Assembly: GCF_003634575.1 (NCBI RefSeq)
Contig: NZ_RBLJ01000002.1
Coordinates: forward strand, 806,001 to 870,000
Length of the DNA stretch: 64,000 nt
Source: Photorhabdus asymbiotica
Lineage (GTDB): Bacteria > Pseudomonadota > Gammaproteobacteria > Enterobacterales > Enterobacteriaceae
Direction: 5' to 3'
Position 1 is the first letter of the stretch. Every line of letters begins with the position of its first letter. Both the position numbers and the translations under genes were made by a program. Below, piece by piece: positions 31,342-42,380 of this stretch. Under the pieces are notes generated by a model, which searched no databases, had not been told where the DNA came from, and worked only from the letters and a program-made list of their open reading frames with translations.

Positions 31342-32359
31342 TGAGTGTACACCCCATTCTCATGATAATTTCTTTTAACCCTGGTTCTGTTGTACTTTCC
31401 TCAACTAATTCTGAGAAATTATTTTCAGATAACCAAGCATCGTTATAAATCGTATCTATGTAACGCTCTCCACTATCAGGAATGATGACAACGATATTAT
31501 CTCCGGGCTTAAAATCATCTAAGCGATCCAATACAGCACACACAGAACAAGCACCCGTTCCACCAAGCAAAATACCTTCATCTCTGGCTAATTTTCTTGC
31601 CATCCGGAACGCATCAATATCTGTAATCTTCAAGGTAATATCGATGTTGCTAAGATCTAAAATAGAAGGTACAAACGTCAACCCGGCACCTTGTACCAAA
31701 TATTTTCCTGGCTCACCACCGAAAATAACTGACCCAACAGGCTCAACGCCATAAATTCTCACCCATGGGTTTTTCTCTTTCAAATAACGGGAAATCCCTG
31801 TTAACGTTCCACAACTTCCTGCCGTCGCAAAACAAGCCGTCAAATTATCACCAAAGGTTTCATATAATTCACGCCCTGTAGAATGATAATGTTCATCAGG
31901 ATTAATCTGATTTTCAAATTGCATAGGGCTAAATGCATTTGGGTAGGCTTTTATAATCTCTTTGGTTAAATCGATTCGATATTTGACAGTATCTGTTCCC
32001 GCTTCAAATTCTGGCAAAAAAATAATTTCAGCGCCAAACGCTCTTATTTTATCGCGTTTCGCTGCCGGCACCATACGGTCTAAAACAGCAATAAATCGGT
32101 AACCTTTAACAGCGCACGCCATTGCTAAACCAATCGCAGTATTACCCGATGATGGCTCAACCACCACCATACCCGGCCTTAATTCTCCCTGAGCCTCTGC
32201 CTTTTCCAGCATAGCAACTGCAATACGGTCTTTAATACTTCCACTAGGGTTAATATTCTCCATTTTAAGAAAAATATTAACACCTCTAGTATGTCTACCA
32301 TCCAACATAACTACTGGAGTATTACCTATAATCTGTAATATATTTTTACCCAGCTTCAT
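31331..32359 (-). CDS. pcfA: PcfA: PLP-dependent SbnA/cysteine-synthase-like enzyme
   Basis: This 342-residue protein is a fold-type II PLP enzyme. The cofactor lysine is K43 in NPSGSIKDR; EPSSGNTAIG and the phosphate-binding GSCGTLTG loop are intact. Features shared with SbnA, which builds 2,3-diaminopropionate precursors, include GREL, GSVIFGGEP and the C-terminal PDSGERYIDTIYNDAWL. O-ureidoserine synthase DcsD is a further relative of the fold. The start at 32359 has GGGAGG eight bases upstream; the longer frame to 32404 is not favoured. It is the first gene of the pcf operon, which I recall being switched on by PauR/PluR and causing cell clumping. Confidence 0.82.
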   Translation of the reverse strand: MKLGKNILQIIGNTPVVMLDGRHTRGVNIFLKMENINPSGSIKDRIAVAMLEKAEAQGELRPGMVVVEPSSGNTAIGLAMACAVKGYRFIAVLDRMVPAAKRDKIRAFGAEIIFLPEFEAGTDTVKYRIDLTKEIIKAYPNAFSPMQFENQINPDEHYHSTGRELYETFGDNLTACFATAGSCGTLTGISRYLKEKNPWVRIYGVEPVGSVIFGGEPGKYLVQGAGLTFVPSILDLSNIDITLKITDIDAFRMARKLARDEGILLGGTGACSVCAVLDRLDDFKPGDNIVVIIPDSGERYIDTIYNDAWLSENNFSELVEESTTEPGLKEIIMRMGCTLNEF

Positions 32360-32570
32360 ATAAGTTTTACCTCCCATTTTTCGGTCAATGTGAAGAACAT
32401 ACAATGATGACGAGGTATTTTTATTAACAAATAAAAAATTTTAATATCTATTAATCTATTGATGAAATTACCCACTTTATAAATAACTTTTAGGAATAAC
32501 GCCATTCCTTCCCAAAAAACAAGTTCATTTATTTTCGCTCTCACACAATGATTAATTAACACAGATGATA

Positions 32571-32612
32571 ATTATAAATTTACTCCCAGAAGTCTACTGT
32601 CAATTCTGACAG
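32571..32612 (-). promoter_or_regulatory. Predicted pcfA promoter with lux-box-like operator
   Basis: A perfect 6-4-6 palindrome, CTGTCA-ATTC-TGACAG, lies at 32597-32612. On the minus strand a consensus -10, TATAAT, is at 32571-32576. With a start about seven bases further on (near 32564), the palindrome centre is at about -41, overlapping the -35 position. This is the geometry of class II LuxR activation, where the lux box is centred near -42.5. The -35 (CAGTAG) is poor, as expected of an activator-dependent promoter. The implied leader to pcfA is about 205 bases. Confidence 0.6.
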
Positions 32613-32619
32613 CTATATA

Positions 32620-33003
32620 AATAAAATTTCATATAAATTTTTGATATTATTATTTAATAATAAAAATATATATCATTAATTTTCCATATTCTCATATAGA
32701 ATAGGATAAAATAAATGACCATTATAGATATAATCATGATGATTATATGAAAATATATTTTTTAATTATTATGAAATAATAATACATGTAATTAACCAGA
32801 TTTATTAGTAGATAATAGAAATACAATTTCAATTAATTATAGTCAATAATTCTATAATTAATTATATCTCCACTATAATGGACTAGAGATTGATTAGAAT
32901 ATAAAGGCAGTAAACAGGAAATAAGTCAGATTAATCTTCAGTTCAATGGAAGTCAGCAACGAAAACCTTATAAGCTGATGAAATAACAGTAAGTTGAGGC
33001 AAT
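32620..33003. other. AT-rich non-coding DNA upstream of the pcf operon, with two palindromes
   Basis: No credible gene is seen between the pcf promoter and the rplI terminator. The region is very AT-rich and contains a 21-bp palindrome at 32728-32748 (ATATAATCAT-g-ATGATTATAT) and a 12-bp inverted repeat at 32831-32863 (AATTAATTATAG/CTATAATTAATT). Both may be regulator sites or simple AT-rich hairpins. This is the kind of DNA H-NS-type silencers bind. Confidence 0.4.
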
Positions 33004-33032
33004 AAAAAACGCCAGCATTGCTAGCGTTTTTT
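33004..33032 (-). terminator. Terminator of the rpsF-priB-rpsR-rplI operon
   Basis: AAAAAACGC pairs with GCGTTTTTT, with an additional inner AGC/GCT pairing, and has T runs on either strand. Confidence 0.85.
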
Positions 33033-33058
33033 ACTTGTTTACATCCGTTAATTATAAA

Positions 33059-33511
33059 TTAAGCTTCAGCAACAATGTTAACGTTCAGTTTTGCGAATAC
33101 ATCGCTGTGTACCTGGAAGTGAACTTCATGTTCACCAGTGGTACGCAGAACGCCATTAGGCAGGCGAACTTCGCTCTTAGATACTTCAATACCAGCCGCA
33201 GTAACTGCATCAGCGATATCACGAGTACCAACAGAACCGAACAGTTTTCCTTCGTCACCTGCTTTAGAAGCAATAGTGACGGAACCCAGCGTATTGATTT
33301 TCTCAGCGCGAGCTTCTGCTGCTGACAGAACGTCAGCCAGCTTAGCTTCCAGTTCAGCGCGGCGAGCTTCGAAGAATTCGATGTTTTTCTTAGTCGCAGG
33401 GACAGCTTTTCCCTGTGGAACTAAGTAGTTACGGGCATAACCCGGTTTAACGTTAACTTGATCACCCAGGCTACCCAGGTTAGCTACTTTATCAAGCAGA
33501 ATAATTTGCAT
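33059..33511 (-). CDS. rplI: 50S ribosomal protein L9
   Basis: L9 is an elongated large-subunit protein bridging to neighbouring ribosomes. It has 150 residues (E. coli 149). The N-terminal domain [30 protein letters not shown] holds the family signature; a long helix and the C-terminal RNA-binding domain follow. It is the last gene of rpsF-priB-rpsR-rplI, the order found in E. coli. Confidence 0.98.
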   Translation of the reverse strand: MQIILLDKVANLGSLGDQVNVKPGYARNYLVPQGKAVPATKKNIEFFEARRAELEAKLADVLSAAEARAEKINTLGSVTIASKAGDEGKLFGSVGTRDIADAVTAAGIEVSKSEVRLPNGVLRTTGEHEVHFQVHSDVFAKLNVNIVAEA

Positions 33512-33549
33512 TACCTTATCCTCTCTGAGTCGTTAATGGACTGTGCCGA

Positions 33550-34099
<550 letters not shown>

Positions 34100-34104
34100 A
34101 GTTA

Positions 34105-34500
34105 TTACTCTTCAGAATCCCCAGCTTCTTCAGCATCAACACCGGCGTCTTCCAGAGAGTAATCGCGGCTGCGACGTTCATCTTTGGCTTTAACCATTGG
34201 AGATGCTTCAGTTACCGCGTGCTTAACGCGCATAATCATGCTGCGGATAACGGCATCGTTGAAGCGGAAGTTAGTTTCCAGCTCATCAACCGCTTCCTGC
34301 GGAGCTTCAACGTTCATCAGAACGTAATGAGCTTTATGCAGTTTATTGATTGGATAAGCCAGTTGACGGCGACCCCAGTCTTCCAGACGGTGAATCTGAC
34401 CTTGCGCGTTAGTGATAGTCGCACTGTAACGCTCGATCATGCCCGGAACCTGTTCGCTTTGGTCAGGATGGACCATAAAAACGATTTCGTAATGACGCAT
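34105..34500 (-). CDS. rpsF: 30S ribosomal protein S6
   Basis: S6 binds 16S rRNA together with S18. It has 131 residues, beginning [25 protein letters not shown]. The C-terminus is acidic ([14 protein letters not shown]), the tail that RimK extends with glutamates in E. coli. It is the first gene of rpsF-priB-rpsR-rplI and is preceded by AAGGAG and a structured leader. Confidence 0.98.
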   Translation of the reverse strand: MRHYEIVFMVHPDQSEQVPGMIERYSATITNAQGQIHRLEDWGRRQLAYPINKLHKAHYVLMNVEAPQEAVDELETNFRFNDAVIRSMIMRVKHAVTEASPMVKAKDERRSRDYSLEDAGVDAEEAGDSEE

Positions 34501-34517
34501 TAGAATTGCTCCTTACG

Positions 34518-34590
34518 GATTATTCAGCCTCCTGTCAGGGTCAACCGCGGCCCGTGGAGGCAAGGAACTTGTTTAAGTGCGGCTGAAAAA
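34518..34590 (-). promoter_or_regulatory. Structured rpsF leader, probable S6:S18 autoregulatory element
   Basis: On the minus strand an outer stem TTCAGCC (34581-34587) / GGCTGAA (34523-34529) competes with an inner stem GCCTCC (34556-34561) / GGAGGC (34527-34532), because GGC at 34527-34529 is shared. The region contains several CCG elements. It lies directly before the rpsF Shine-Dalgarno, where enterobacteria carry an S6:S18-binding leader. Confidence 0.55.
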
Positions 34591-34656
34591 TTGACGCGTA
34601 ACTATACCCGCCTCACATCAAAAACTCAAGGAGTGAACAACGCTTTATATTTTGGA

Positions 34657-35394
34657 TTACTGCGAGCTGCGCTGACGCACCGCTTCAAACAAGCAAACAC
34701 CTGTTGCGACAGACACATTGAGGGACGAGACAGAACCCGTCATAGGAATACTAATCAACTCATCACAGTGTTCACGGGTCAAACGACGCATACCTTCCCC
34801 TTCCGCCCCCATCACCAGAGCTATAGGGCCTGTTAGTTTGCTCTGATATAGCGTATGGTCGGCTTCCCCGGCTGTGCCAACCACCCAAATATTGTGTTCC
34901 TGCAACACACGCAGAGTACGAGCAAGATTGGTTACACGAACAAGTGGTACGCTCTCCGCAGCACCACATGCTACTTTTTTCGCAGTAGCATTAAGCTGAG
35001 CGGAACGATCACGGGGGACAATAACAACATGTACACCTGCTGCATCAGCACTGCGCAAGCAAGCGCCCAGATTATGTGGATCTGTCACGCCATCAAGTAC
35101 CAGCAGAAAAGGCGTTTCCACCTTTGCCAGCAAATCGGGTAAGTCATTTTCCTGATATTGGCGCCCTGGCTTCACTTTGGCAATAACTCCCTGATGCACA
35201 GCACCTTCCGTTTGATTATCCAACCACTGACGATTTGCCAGTTGGACGGTCACCCCGATGTTTTCCAGCTCATGAATCAGAGGGTTCAAACGACGATCTT
35301 CCCGTCCTTTCAGTACATAAACTTCCATAAAACGCTGCGGATCGCGATCCAGTAAAGCTTTAACGGCATGAATACCGTAGATAATTTCACTCAT
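34657..35394 (-). CDS. rlmB: 23S rRNA (guanosine-2251-2'-O)-methyltransferase RlmB
   Basis: RlmB methylates the 2'-O of G2251 in the 23S rRNA P loop. The 245-residue protein (E. coli 243) has an N-terminal substrate-binding domain ([19 protein letters not shown]) and a SPOUT trefoil-knot domain with [33 protein letters not shown] and [10 protein letters not shown]. It follows rnr, as in E. coli. Confidence 0.97.
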   Translation of the reverse strand: MSEIIYGIHAVKALLDRDPQRFMEVYVLKGREDRRLNPLIHELENIGVTVQLANRQWLDNQTEGAVHQGVIAKVKPGRQYQENDLPDLLAKVETPFLLVLDGVTDPHNLGACLRSADAAGVHVVIVPRDRSAQLNATAKKVACGAAESVPLVRVTNLARTLRVLQEHNIWVVGTAGEADHTLYQSKLTGPIALVMGAEGEGMRRLTREHCDELISIPMTGSVSSLNVSVATGVCLFEAVRQRSSQ

Positions 35395-35482
35395 AATCTT
35401 CTTATTTCACTGTTATACAGTACTGACTGATACTATGAGCCTATCTATCAGGCTCTCTGTATTCAAGACACTAAAATCAGGA

Positions 35483-37927
35483 TTACTTCTCTGCACTTTT
35501 CTTAGCACGCTTGGCTTTGAATTTAGCAGCAATTTTCTGTGTTTTAGCTGAAAGGCTTTTTTTACCTTTTTCCTTATTCCGTTGCGGCTTATCCACAGAT
35601 TTCTTTTTACGGAAAACACCATCAGGCTCAAAGTGAGTCTCTTTGCTATAACCACGCCCTTTCTTACTACTATCTCTACGGCCAGGCTCTGCTTTTTTCG
35701 CCCTGTCACGCGCTGTTTTGCCAGCATTCCGGGCTTTGCGGGTAGAGGTGAGCAATTTAAAATCAATATTACGCTCATCCATATGGACAGCTTCCACACG
35801 GATTTCAACTTCATCCCCCAACCGGTAAGTTTGACCAGAATTCTCACCAATTAAACGTTGTCCCACATTATCAAAGTGATAATAATCATTATCCAGTGTG
35901 GAAACATGTACTAAACCGTCGATAAACAGATCATTTAGACGAACAAAGAAGCCGAAACCTGTCACACTGGTGATAATTCCGGTAAAAATATTACCCACCT
36001 GATCTTGCATAAAGTCACACTTAAGCCAATCGGCAACATCTCTCGTCGCTTCATCTGCCCGGCGCTCGGTCATAGAACAGTGTTCGCCCAATTGCAGCAT
36101 ATGTTCTATATCACTATGCCATCCACCGGTTGGTGTCCCGCAATGTTCAACAACACCTTCCTGTTTTGCCAGCAGATATTTTATCGCCCGATGCAGCACC
36201 AGATCAGGATAACGGCGAATAGGTGAAGTAAAGTGCGCATAAGAGTTTAATGACAGGCCAAAGTGACCACGGTTTTCCGGGTCATAAATCGCTTGTTTCA
36301 TTGAACGCAGCAACATGGTTTGCAATAATTCACGATCAGGACGTTCCGCCACTTGATGCATCAGTTGCGCATAATCCTTTGGCATTGGCGTCATGCCACC
36401 AGGCAAAGTCAGTCCCAATTCGCTAAAAACCGAACGCAGGTTAAGAATGCTCTCTTCCCTTGGTCGATCATGAATACGGTAAAGTATCGGCTCTTTGTTT
36501 TTCTCCACGAAACGCGCAGCCGCAATGTTTGCCAGAATCATGCACTCTTCAATCAGTTTATGTGCGTCATTGCGAACCACGGGTTCAATTCGCTCAATTC
36601 GGCGTTCAGCATTAAAGATAAACTTCGCCTCTTCTGATTCAAAAGAGATCGCGCCACGTTGCTCACGGGCATTTTCTAACGCCTGATAAAGCTCATGTAA
36701 ATGCTCAATATGCTGAACCAGCGGCTTATAATGCTCACGCAACTCTTCATCTCCCTGCAACATACGCCATACTTTGGTATATGTCAGGCGAGCATGAGAA
36801 TTCATGACTGCTTCATAAAATTTATAAGATGACAATTTTCCTTGGGCTGAAACTGTCATCTCACACACCATACAAAGGCGGTCCACCTGTGGATTCAACG
36901 AACAGAGGCCATTGGAAAGCACTTCTGGCAACATAGGAACAACCTGAGACGGGAAGTACACTGAGTTACTTCGGTTACAAGCTTCTGTATCCAATGCCGT
37001 TTGTGGGCGGACATAGTAACTGACATCAGCAATAGCAACCCATAAACGCCAACCACCGCTTCGCTTCCTCTCACAATAAACGGCATCGTCAAAATCACGA
37101 GCATCTTCACCATCAATTGTCACTAATGGTAAAGCTCGCAGATCAACACGGCCTTCTTTCGCAGATTCAGGTACCTGTTCATCCAGAAATGCCACCTGAT
37201 TTTCCACTTGTGGCGGCCAATGGTGTGGAATTTCATGAGTACGCAAGGCAATTTCCACTGCCATATTCGTTCCCATGGTTTCACCCAACACTTCAACAAT
37301 TTTACCAATCGCTTTTGTGCGACGCGCGGGACGTGTGATCAACTCCACTACGACGACATTCCCCATGCGCGCGCCACAACTCTCATCTCTCGGGATCAAA
37401 ATATCGAAGCTCAAGCGACTGTCATCCGGTACGACAAACCCCATACCCGAGTCAAGAAAATAACGGCCAACAATCTGGCTGGTCTTAGGTACCAATACAC
37501 GAACAATACGCGCTTCACTGCGCCCTCTACGATCTGAAGGCAACGGCTGCGCCAATACAACATCACCATGAATAGCCATTTTCAACTGCTCGGCAGAAAG
37601 ATAAAAATCGTCTTTGTATCCTTCCACCCTCAGGAAACCGTAACCATCCCTGTGACCAATAACGGTACCTTTCAATAAATCCAGTCTTTCTGGCAAGGCG
37701 TAACATTGACGGCGGGTATAAACCAGTTGCCCATCACGCTCCATAGCCCGTAAACGGCGACGTAATGCTTCAAGCTCTTCATTATTGGTCAGATTTAGCT
37801 CTTGTGCCAATTCTTGGCGGCTTACCGGTACAGTGCGTTTAGAGATAATATCTAAGATGTACTCACGGCTTGGAATAGGAGCTTCATATTTTTCCGCTTC
37901 GCGTTCCAGAAAAGGGTCTTGTGACAT
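35483..37927 (-). CDS. rnr: exoribonuclease R
   Basis: RNase R is a processive 3'-5' exoribonuclease that degrades structured RNA. From [14 protein letters not shown], with GGAGGA upstream, it has 814 residues (E. coli 813). The layout is an N-terminal HTH, two cold-shock domains, the RNB catalytic domain with [12 protein letters not shown] (active-site aspartates), an S1 domain near 645-725, and a lysine-rich C-terminal tail. The frame extends upstream to 37975 and overlaps nsrR, but that part is not family sequence. Confidence 0.96.
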   Translation of the reverse strand: MSQDPFLEREAEKYEAPIPSREYILDIISKRTVPVSRQELAQELNLTNNEELEALRRRLRAMERDGQLVYTRRQCYALPERLDLLKGTVIGHRDGYGFLRVEGYKDDFYLSAEQLKMAIHGDVVLAQPLPSDRRGRSEARIVRVLVPKTSQIVGRYFLDSGMGFVVPDDSRLSFDILIPRDESCGARMGNVVVVELITRPARRTKAIGKIVEVLGETMGTNMAVEIALRTHEIPHHWPPQVENQVAFLDEQVPESAKEGRVDLRALPLVTIDGEDARDFDDAVYCERKRSGGWRLWVAIADVSYYVRPQTALDTEACNRSNSVYFPSQVVPMLPEVLSNGLCSLNPQVDRLCMVCEMTVSAQGKLSSYKFYEAVMNSHARLTYTKVWRMLQGDEELREHYKPLVQHIEHLHELYQALENAREQRGAISFESEEAKFIFNAERRIERIEPVVRNDAHKLIEECMILANIAAARFVEKNKEPILYRIHDRPREESILNLRSVFSELGLTLPGGMTPMPKDYAQLMHQVAERPDRELLQTMLLRSMKQAIYDPENRGHFGLSLNSYAHFTSPIRRYPDLVLHRAIKYLLAKQEGVVEHCGTPTGGWHSDIEHMLQLGEHCSMTERRADEATRDVADWLKCDFMQDQVGNIFTGIITSVTGFGFFVRLNDLFIDGLVHVSTLDNDYYHFDNVGQRLIGENSGQTYRLGDEVEIRVEAVHMDERNIDFKLLTSTRKARNAGKTARDRAKKAEPGRRDSSKKGRGYSKETHFEPDGVFRKKKSVDKPQRNKEKGKKSLSAKTQKIAAKFKAKRAKKSAEK

Positions 37928-37971
37928 GGCAGTTCCTCCGTTGTCATCAGCAAGCTGTTTGCGCCATTTCT

Positions 37972-38397
37972 TCATTCGGTCAGCAGCAGCTTATAAAGGG
38001 GGATATTGTCTTCAACCATATCAGCTAAAGTATGCTTATCCAGTTCTTCTAAAAACTTCTCGGCTGCCTGATTTAATACCACTTTCAGGCGACATGCAGA
38101 CGTAATATGGCAAGATTCCTGACTACAGTTAACCAATGATAATGGCTCGAGAGCACGCACTACATCACCAATTCTGATATCCTTTGCTGGTTTACCCAGA
38201 CGAATGCCGCCATTTTTACCACGAACAGCATCCACTAATCCTAAGTGGCTCAATTGGTTAATGATTTTTACCATGTGGTTACGAGAAACACCATAAACAT
38301 CAGTGACCTCAGAAATACTGGTCATCTGGCTTTGCGGCAAAGCGGCCATATAAATTAGCGCGCGCAATCCATAATCTGTAAAACTCGTTAACTGCAC
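37972..38397 (-). CDS. nsrR: nitric-oxide-sensing repressor NsrR
   Basis: NsrR is an Rrf2-family regulator whose [2Fe-2S] or [4Fe-4S] cluster is destroyed by NO, releasing genes such as hmp. The 141-residue length equals E. coli NsrR. The winged HTH is in residues 1-65 ([18 protein letters not shown]), and the cluster ligands are C91, C96 and C102. It lies 44 bases before rnr in the same orientation, as in E. coli. Confidence 0.95.
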   Translation of the reverse strand: MQLTSFTDYGLRALIYMAALPQSQMTSISEVTDVYGVSRNHMVKIINQLSHLGLVDAVRGKNGGIRLGKPAKDIRIGDVVRALEPLSLVNCSQESCHITSACRLKVVLNQAAEKFLEELDKHTLADMVEDNIPLYKLLLTE

Positions 38398-38540
38398 ATC
38401 AACCTCTGGATAATGAGATATAAGTTAATATATCCGAGAACAAACTGAAAAAATAAGTATTTGTTCAAATTATATACCATGAATTAGCCAAAATTCTGTT
38501 GACCTTCTGGTAGTTAAGCAAAAAAGGCCATGATAAATAG

Positions 38541-38566
38541 CAAAAAACCGGGCTGAAAAGCCCGGC
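38541..38566 (-). terminator. Rho-independent terminator of purA
   Basis: The minus strand reads CCGGGCT-TTTC-AGCCCGG followed by TTTTTTG. Confidence 0.9.
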
Positions 38567-38587
38567 TTTACCTAATTATTGGCACAA

Positions 38588-39919
<1,332 letters not shown>

Positions 39920-39991
39920 CTAACATCTCATTTCACACCTTTCAGTAATTTTTATCACATCCGTTATTTTTGTTAACCCACCAAACATGAC

Positions 39992-40014
39992 AAGGCCCGC
40001 CTGATGCGGGCCTT
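39992..40014 (-). terminator. Hairpin after hflC, probable terminator
   Basis: AAGGCCCGC pairs with GCGGGCCTT around five bases; the T run on the minus strand is short. Confidence 0.6.
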
Positions 40015-40035
40015 ACTTATAGACTTAAAAGTCTA

Positions 40036-41046
40036 TCAACGCTGAACAGCTCGCCTTTCAGGCGCTTTCATATAACGGAAGAAATCAGTATCTGGGCTTA
40101 ACACCAGAACATCTTTCCCACCTTCACTAAAGCTTTTCTCGTAAGCACGTAAGCTACGGATAAAGGCATAGAAATCCGGGTCTTGACTGAATGCATCAGC
40201 AAACAATTTAGCCGCTTCTGCATCACCGGAACCACGCAAAGTACGGGCTTCACGCTCCGCTTTTGCCAATGTTTCAGTGACCTGCTTATCCGCTGTTGCA
40301 CGTAATTTTTCTGCTTCTTCCTGCCCCTGAGAACGGTGACGGCGGGCTACCGCTTCACGTTCTGCACGCATACGCTGGAAAATAGCTTCGGAAACTTCCA
40401 ACGGCAGGTTAATCTGCTTGATACGCACGTCAACAACCTCAATACCCAGAGCAGCCATGCTGTTCGGATTAACTGCCGATTGTTTACCCGCAGTTTCTTT
40501 CTCTACACGAGCCGCAGCGGATGCAATAGCATCATCTGCTTCGCTGGTTGTTACCGCTTCGCCGTCAGTCGTACCTTTGTTCAGAGCATCACGAACATCG
40601 GTAGTTAATCTGCCACGAGAATCAGTCACAATACCACGAACATCCAAACGACCAATTTCAGAGCGCAAACGGTCACTGAACTTACGTTTCAACAAAACCT
40701 CAGCCTGAGAAATATCACCATTACCAGTAGCCAGATAGTAACGACTAAAGTCGATAATGCGCCATTTCAGGTAAGAATCAACAATCAGGTCTTTATTTTC
40801 ACTGGTCAGGAACCGATCAGCCTGAATATCCATAGTTTGAATACGGGCATCAAGTGTTTTCACTGTTTCAATAAATGGCACTTTAAAGTGCAAACCAGGC
40901 GCATACACAATTGGTTTATTTTCTGCATCACGGACAACCTTACTAAAACGCAGAACAATGCCGCGCTGTCCTTCATGCACAACAAACACTGAGGTATACA
41001 GAGCAACCAGTACAGCGACAATAATAACAATAAACGACTTACGCAT
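40036..41046 (-). CDS. hflC: FtsH protease modulator HflC
   Basis: HflC is an SPFH/prohibitin-family membrane protein that, with HflK, forms a cage around the FtsH protease. It has 336 residues (E. coli 334). The N-terminal anchor is MRKSFIVIIVAVLVALYTSVF, followed by the SPFH domain and a long coiled-coil helix rich in Ala, Glu and Arg. It starts two bases after hflK. Confidence 0.97.
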   Translation of the reverse strand: MRKSFIVIIVAVLVALYTSVFVVHEGQRGIVLRFSKVVRDAENKPIVYAPGLHFKVPFIETVKTLDARIQTMDIQADRFLTSENKDLIVDSYLKWRIIDFSRYYLATGNGDISQAEVLLKRKFSDRLRSEIGRLDVRGIVTDSRGRLTTDVRDALNKGTTDGEAVTTSEADDAIASAAARVEKETAGKQSAVNPNSMAALGIEVVDVRIKQINLPLEVSEAIFQRMRAEREAVARRHRSQGQEEAEKLRATADKQVTETLAKAEREARTLRGSGDAEAAKLFADAFSQDPDFYAFIRSLRAYEKSFSEGGKDVLVLSPDTDFFRYMKAPERRAVQR

Positions 41047-41048
41047 GA

Positions 41049-42275
41049 TTATTGTCTCCCTACTCTAACAGTGTCATTACGCAGATTATCTGTATGGTTA
41101 TAATCTACTGTCCGGTTTGAACTCAACGGTATTGTCGGACGAATAACCCGCGGACTGGAAGCTGTTGTATTACCCGGCTGACTTTCCATGACCGTTTTAC
41201 CACTGGCTGCATCATTACGGAACAATTGTTCTAATGGCAGGACCATCAAGCTATTACTGTTCTCATTAGCAACAACTTTGCGGGTATTACTCAGTACTTT
41301 TTCCATGCTCTCAATATACAAACGCTCACGAGTAATTTCCGGTGCAGCTTTATATTCAGGTAACATCTTGGCAAAACTCGCCACTTCACCCTGAGCTTCC
41401 AGTACCACACGTGCTTTATAAGCCTTAGCATCTTCGATTAATCGTTGAGCCTGGCCATTTGCACGTGGTTGAACTTCATTAGCATAAGCTTCCGCCTCAC
41501 GAATGTACTGCTGTTCGTTTTCACGAGCAGCAATCGCATCGTCAAATGAAGCTTTTACTTCCTCTGGTGGACGGGCAGCCTGGAAGTTGACATCCAGCAG
41601 AGTTATACCCATTTTGTATGGACGAATAGTTTCTTCCAGTACCCGTTGGGTATCACTACGTACAATAGTACGACCTTCAGTCAAAATTTTATCCATGGTG
41701 TATTTACCAATAACACCACGAACTGCACTGTCTGTTGCTTGACGCAAGCTGTTATCAGGGCTTGTTACGCTATAGAGATAAGCGGCTGGATTAGTCACAC
41801 GGTACTGGACGTTCATTTCCACACGAACAACGTTCTCATCGGAAGTCAGCATCACACCAGATGCCGCCAGCTCACGAACAGATTCCACGTTAACTGGAAC
41901 AACTTCATCAATGAACGTTGGTTTCCAGTTCAGACCAGGCTGCACAATATGGCTCAATTTACCCAAACGAGTAACAACGCCACGTTCTGTTTCTTTAATC
42001 GTATAGAAACCACTAGCGGCCCAAATGACGACTATAGCGACAGCGGCAAGGCTAACAATACGCCCACCAAATTTTGCCCCTTGGTCAGAACCATTACCGC
42101 CCTTATTCCCACCGAAACCACCAAGTTTACTACTCAGCTTACGGAACAGATCGTCGAGATCAGATGCCCCACGGTTTCGACCACCTTTATTCCCGCCAGA
42201 GTTGCCGCCATTATTATTGCTGCTCCCCCACGGGTCGCGGTCTTGTCCGTTGTTCCCGGGCTGATTCCACGCCAT
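41049..42275 (-). CDS. hflK: FtsH protease modulator HflK
   Basis: HflK pairs with HflC. The 408-residue protein begins MAWNQPGNNGQDRDPWGSS, has a Gly/Asn-rich cytoplasmic N-terminus up to about residue 75, one membrane segment (VSLAAVAIVVIWAASGFY), then the SPFH domain and coiled coil. The C-terminus is Asn- and Thr-rich. It lies 105 bp after hflX, in the conserved hfq-hflX-hflK-hflC order. Confidence 0.97.
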   Translation of the reverse strand: MAWNQPGNNGQDRDPWGSSNNNGGNSGGNKGGRNRGASDLDDLFRKLSSKLGGFGGNKGGNGSDQGAKFGGRIVSLAAVAIVVIWAASGFYTIKETERGVVTRLGKLSHIVQPGLNWKPTFIDEVVPVNVESVRELAASGVMLTSDENVVRVEMNVQYRVTNPAAYLYSVTSPDNSLRQATDSAVRGVIGKYTMDKILTEGRTIVRSDTQRVLEETIRPYKMGITLLDVNFQAARPPEEVKASFDDAIAARENEQQYIREAEAYANEVQPRANGQAQRLIEDAKAYKARVVLEAQGEVASFAKMLPEYKAAPEITRERLYIESMEKVLSNTRKVVANENSNSLMVLPLEQLFRNDAASGKTVMESQPGNTTASSPRVIRPTIPLSSNRTVDYNHTDNLRNDTVRVGRQ

Positions 42276-42380
42276 GTTTTAGCTCCATTCTTTTATGATT
42301 GGTTTTTCAGGCTAAGAGCTGCTTGTAAACAAGCCAACTCTCAATCACACAAGTTTTCTGATATTCATCCGCCAGACAAA

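Noticed and set aside
35413-35850. 145-codon minus-strand ORF overlapping the end of rnr
   Set aside because: Out-of-frame shadow of the lysine-rich rnr tail.
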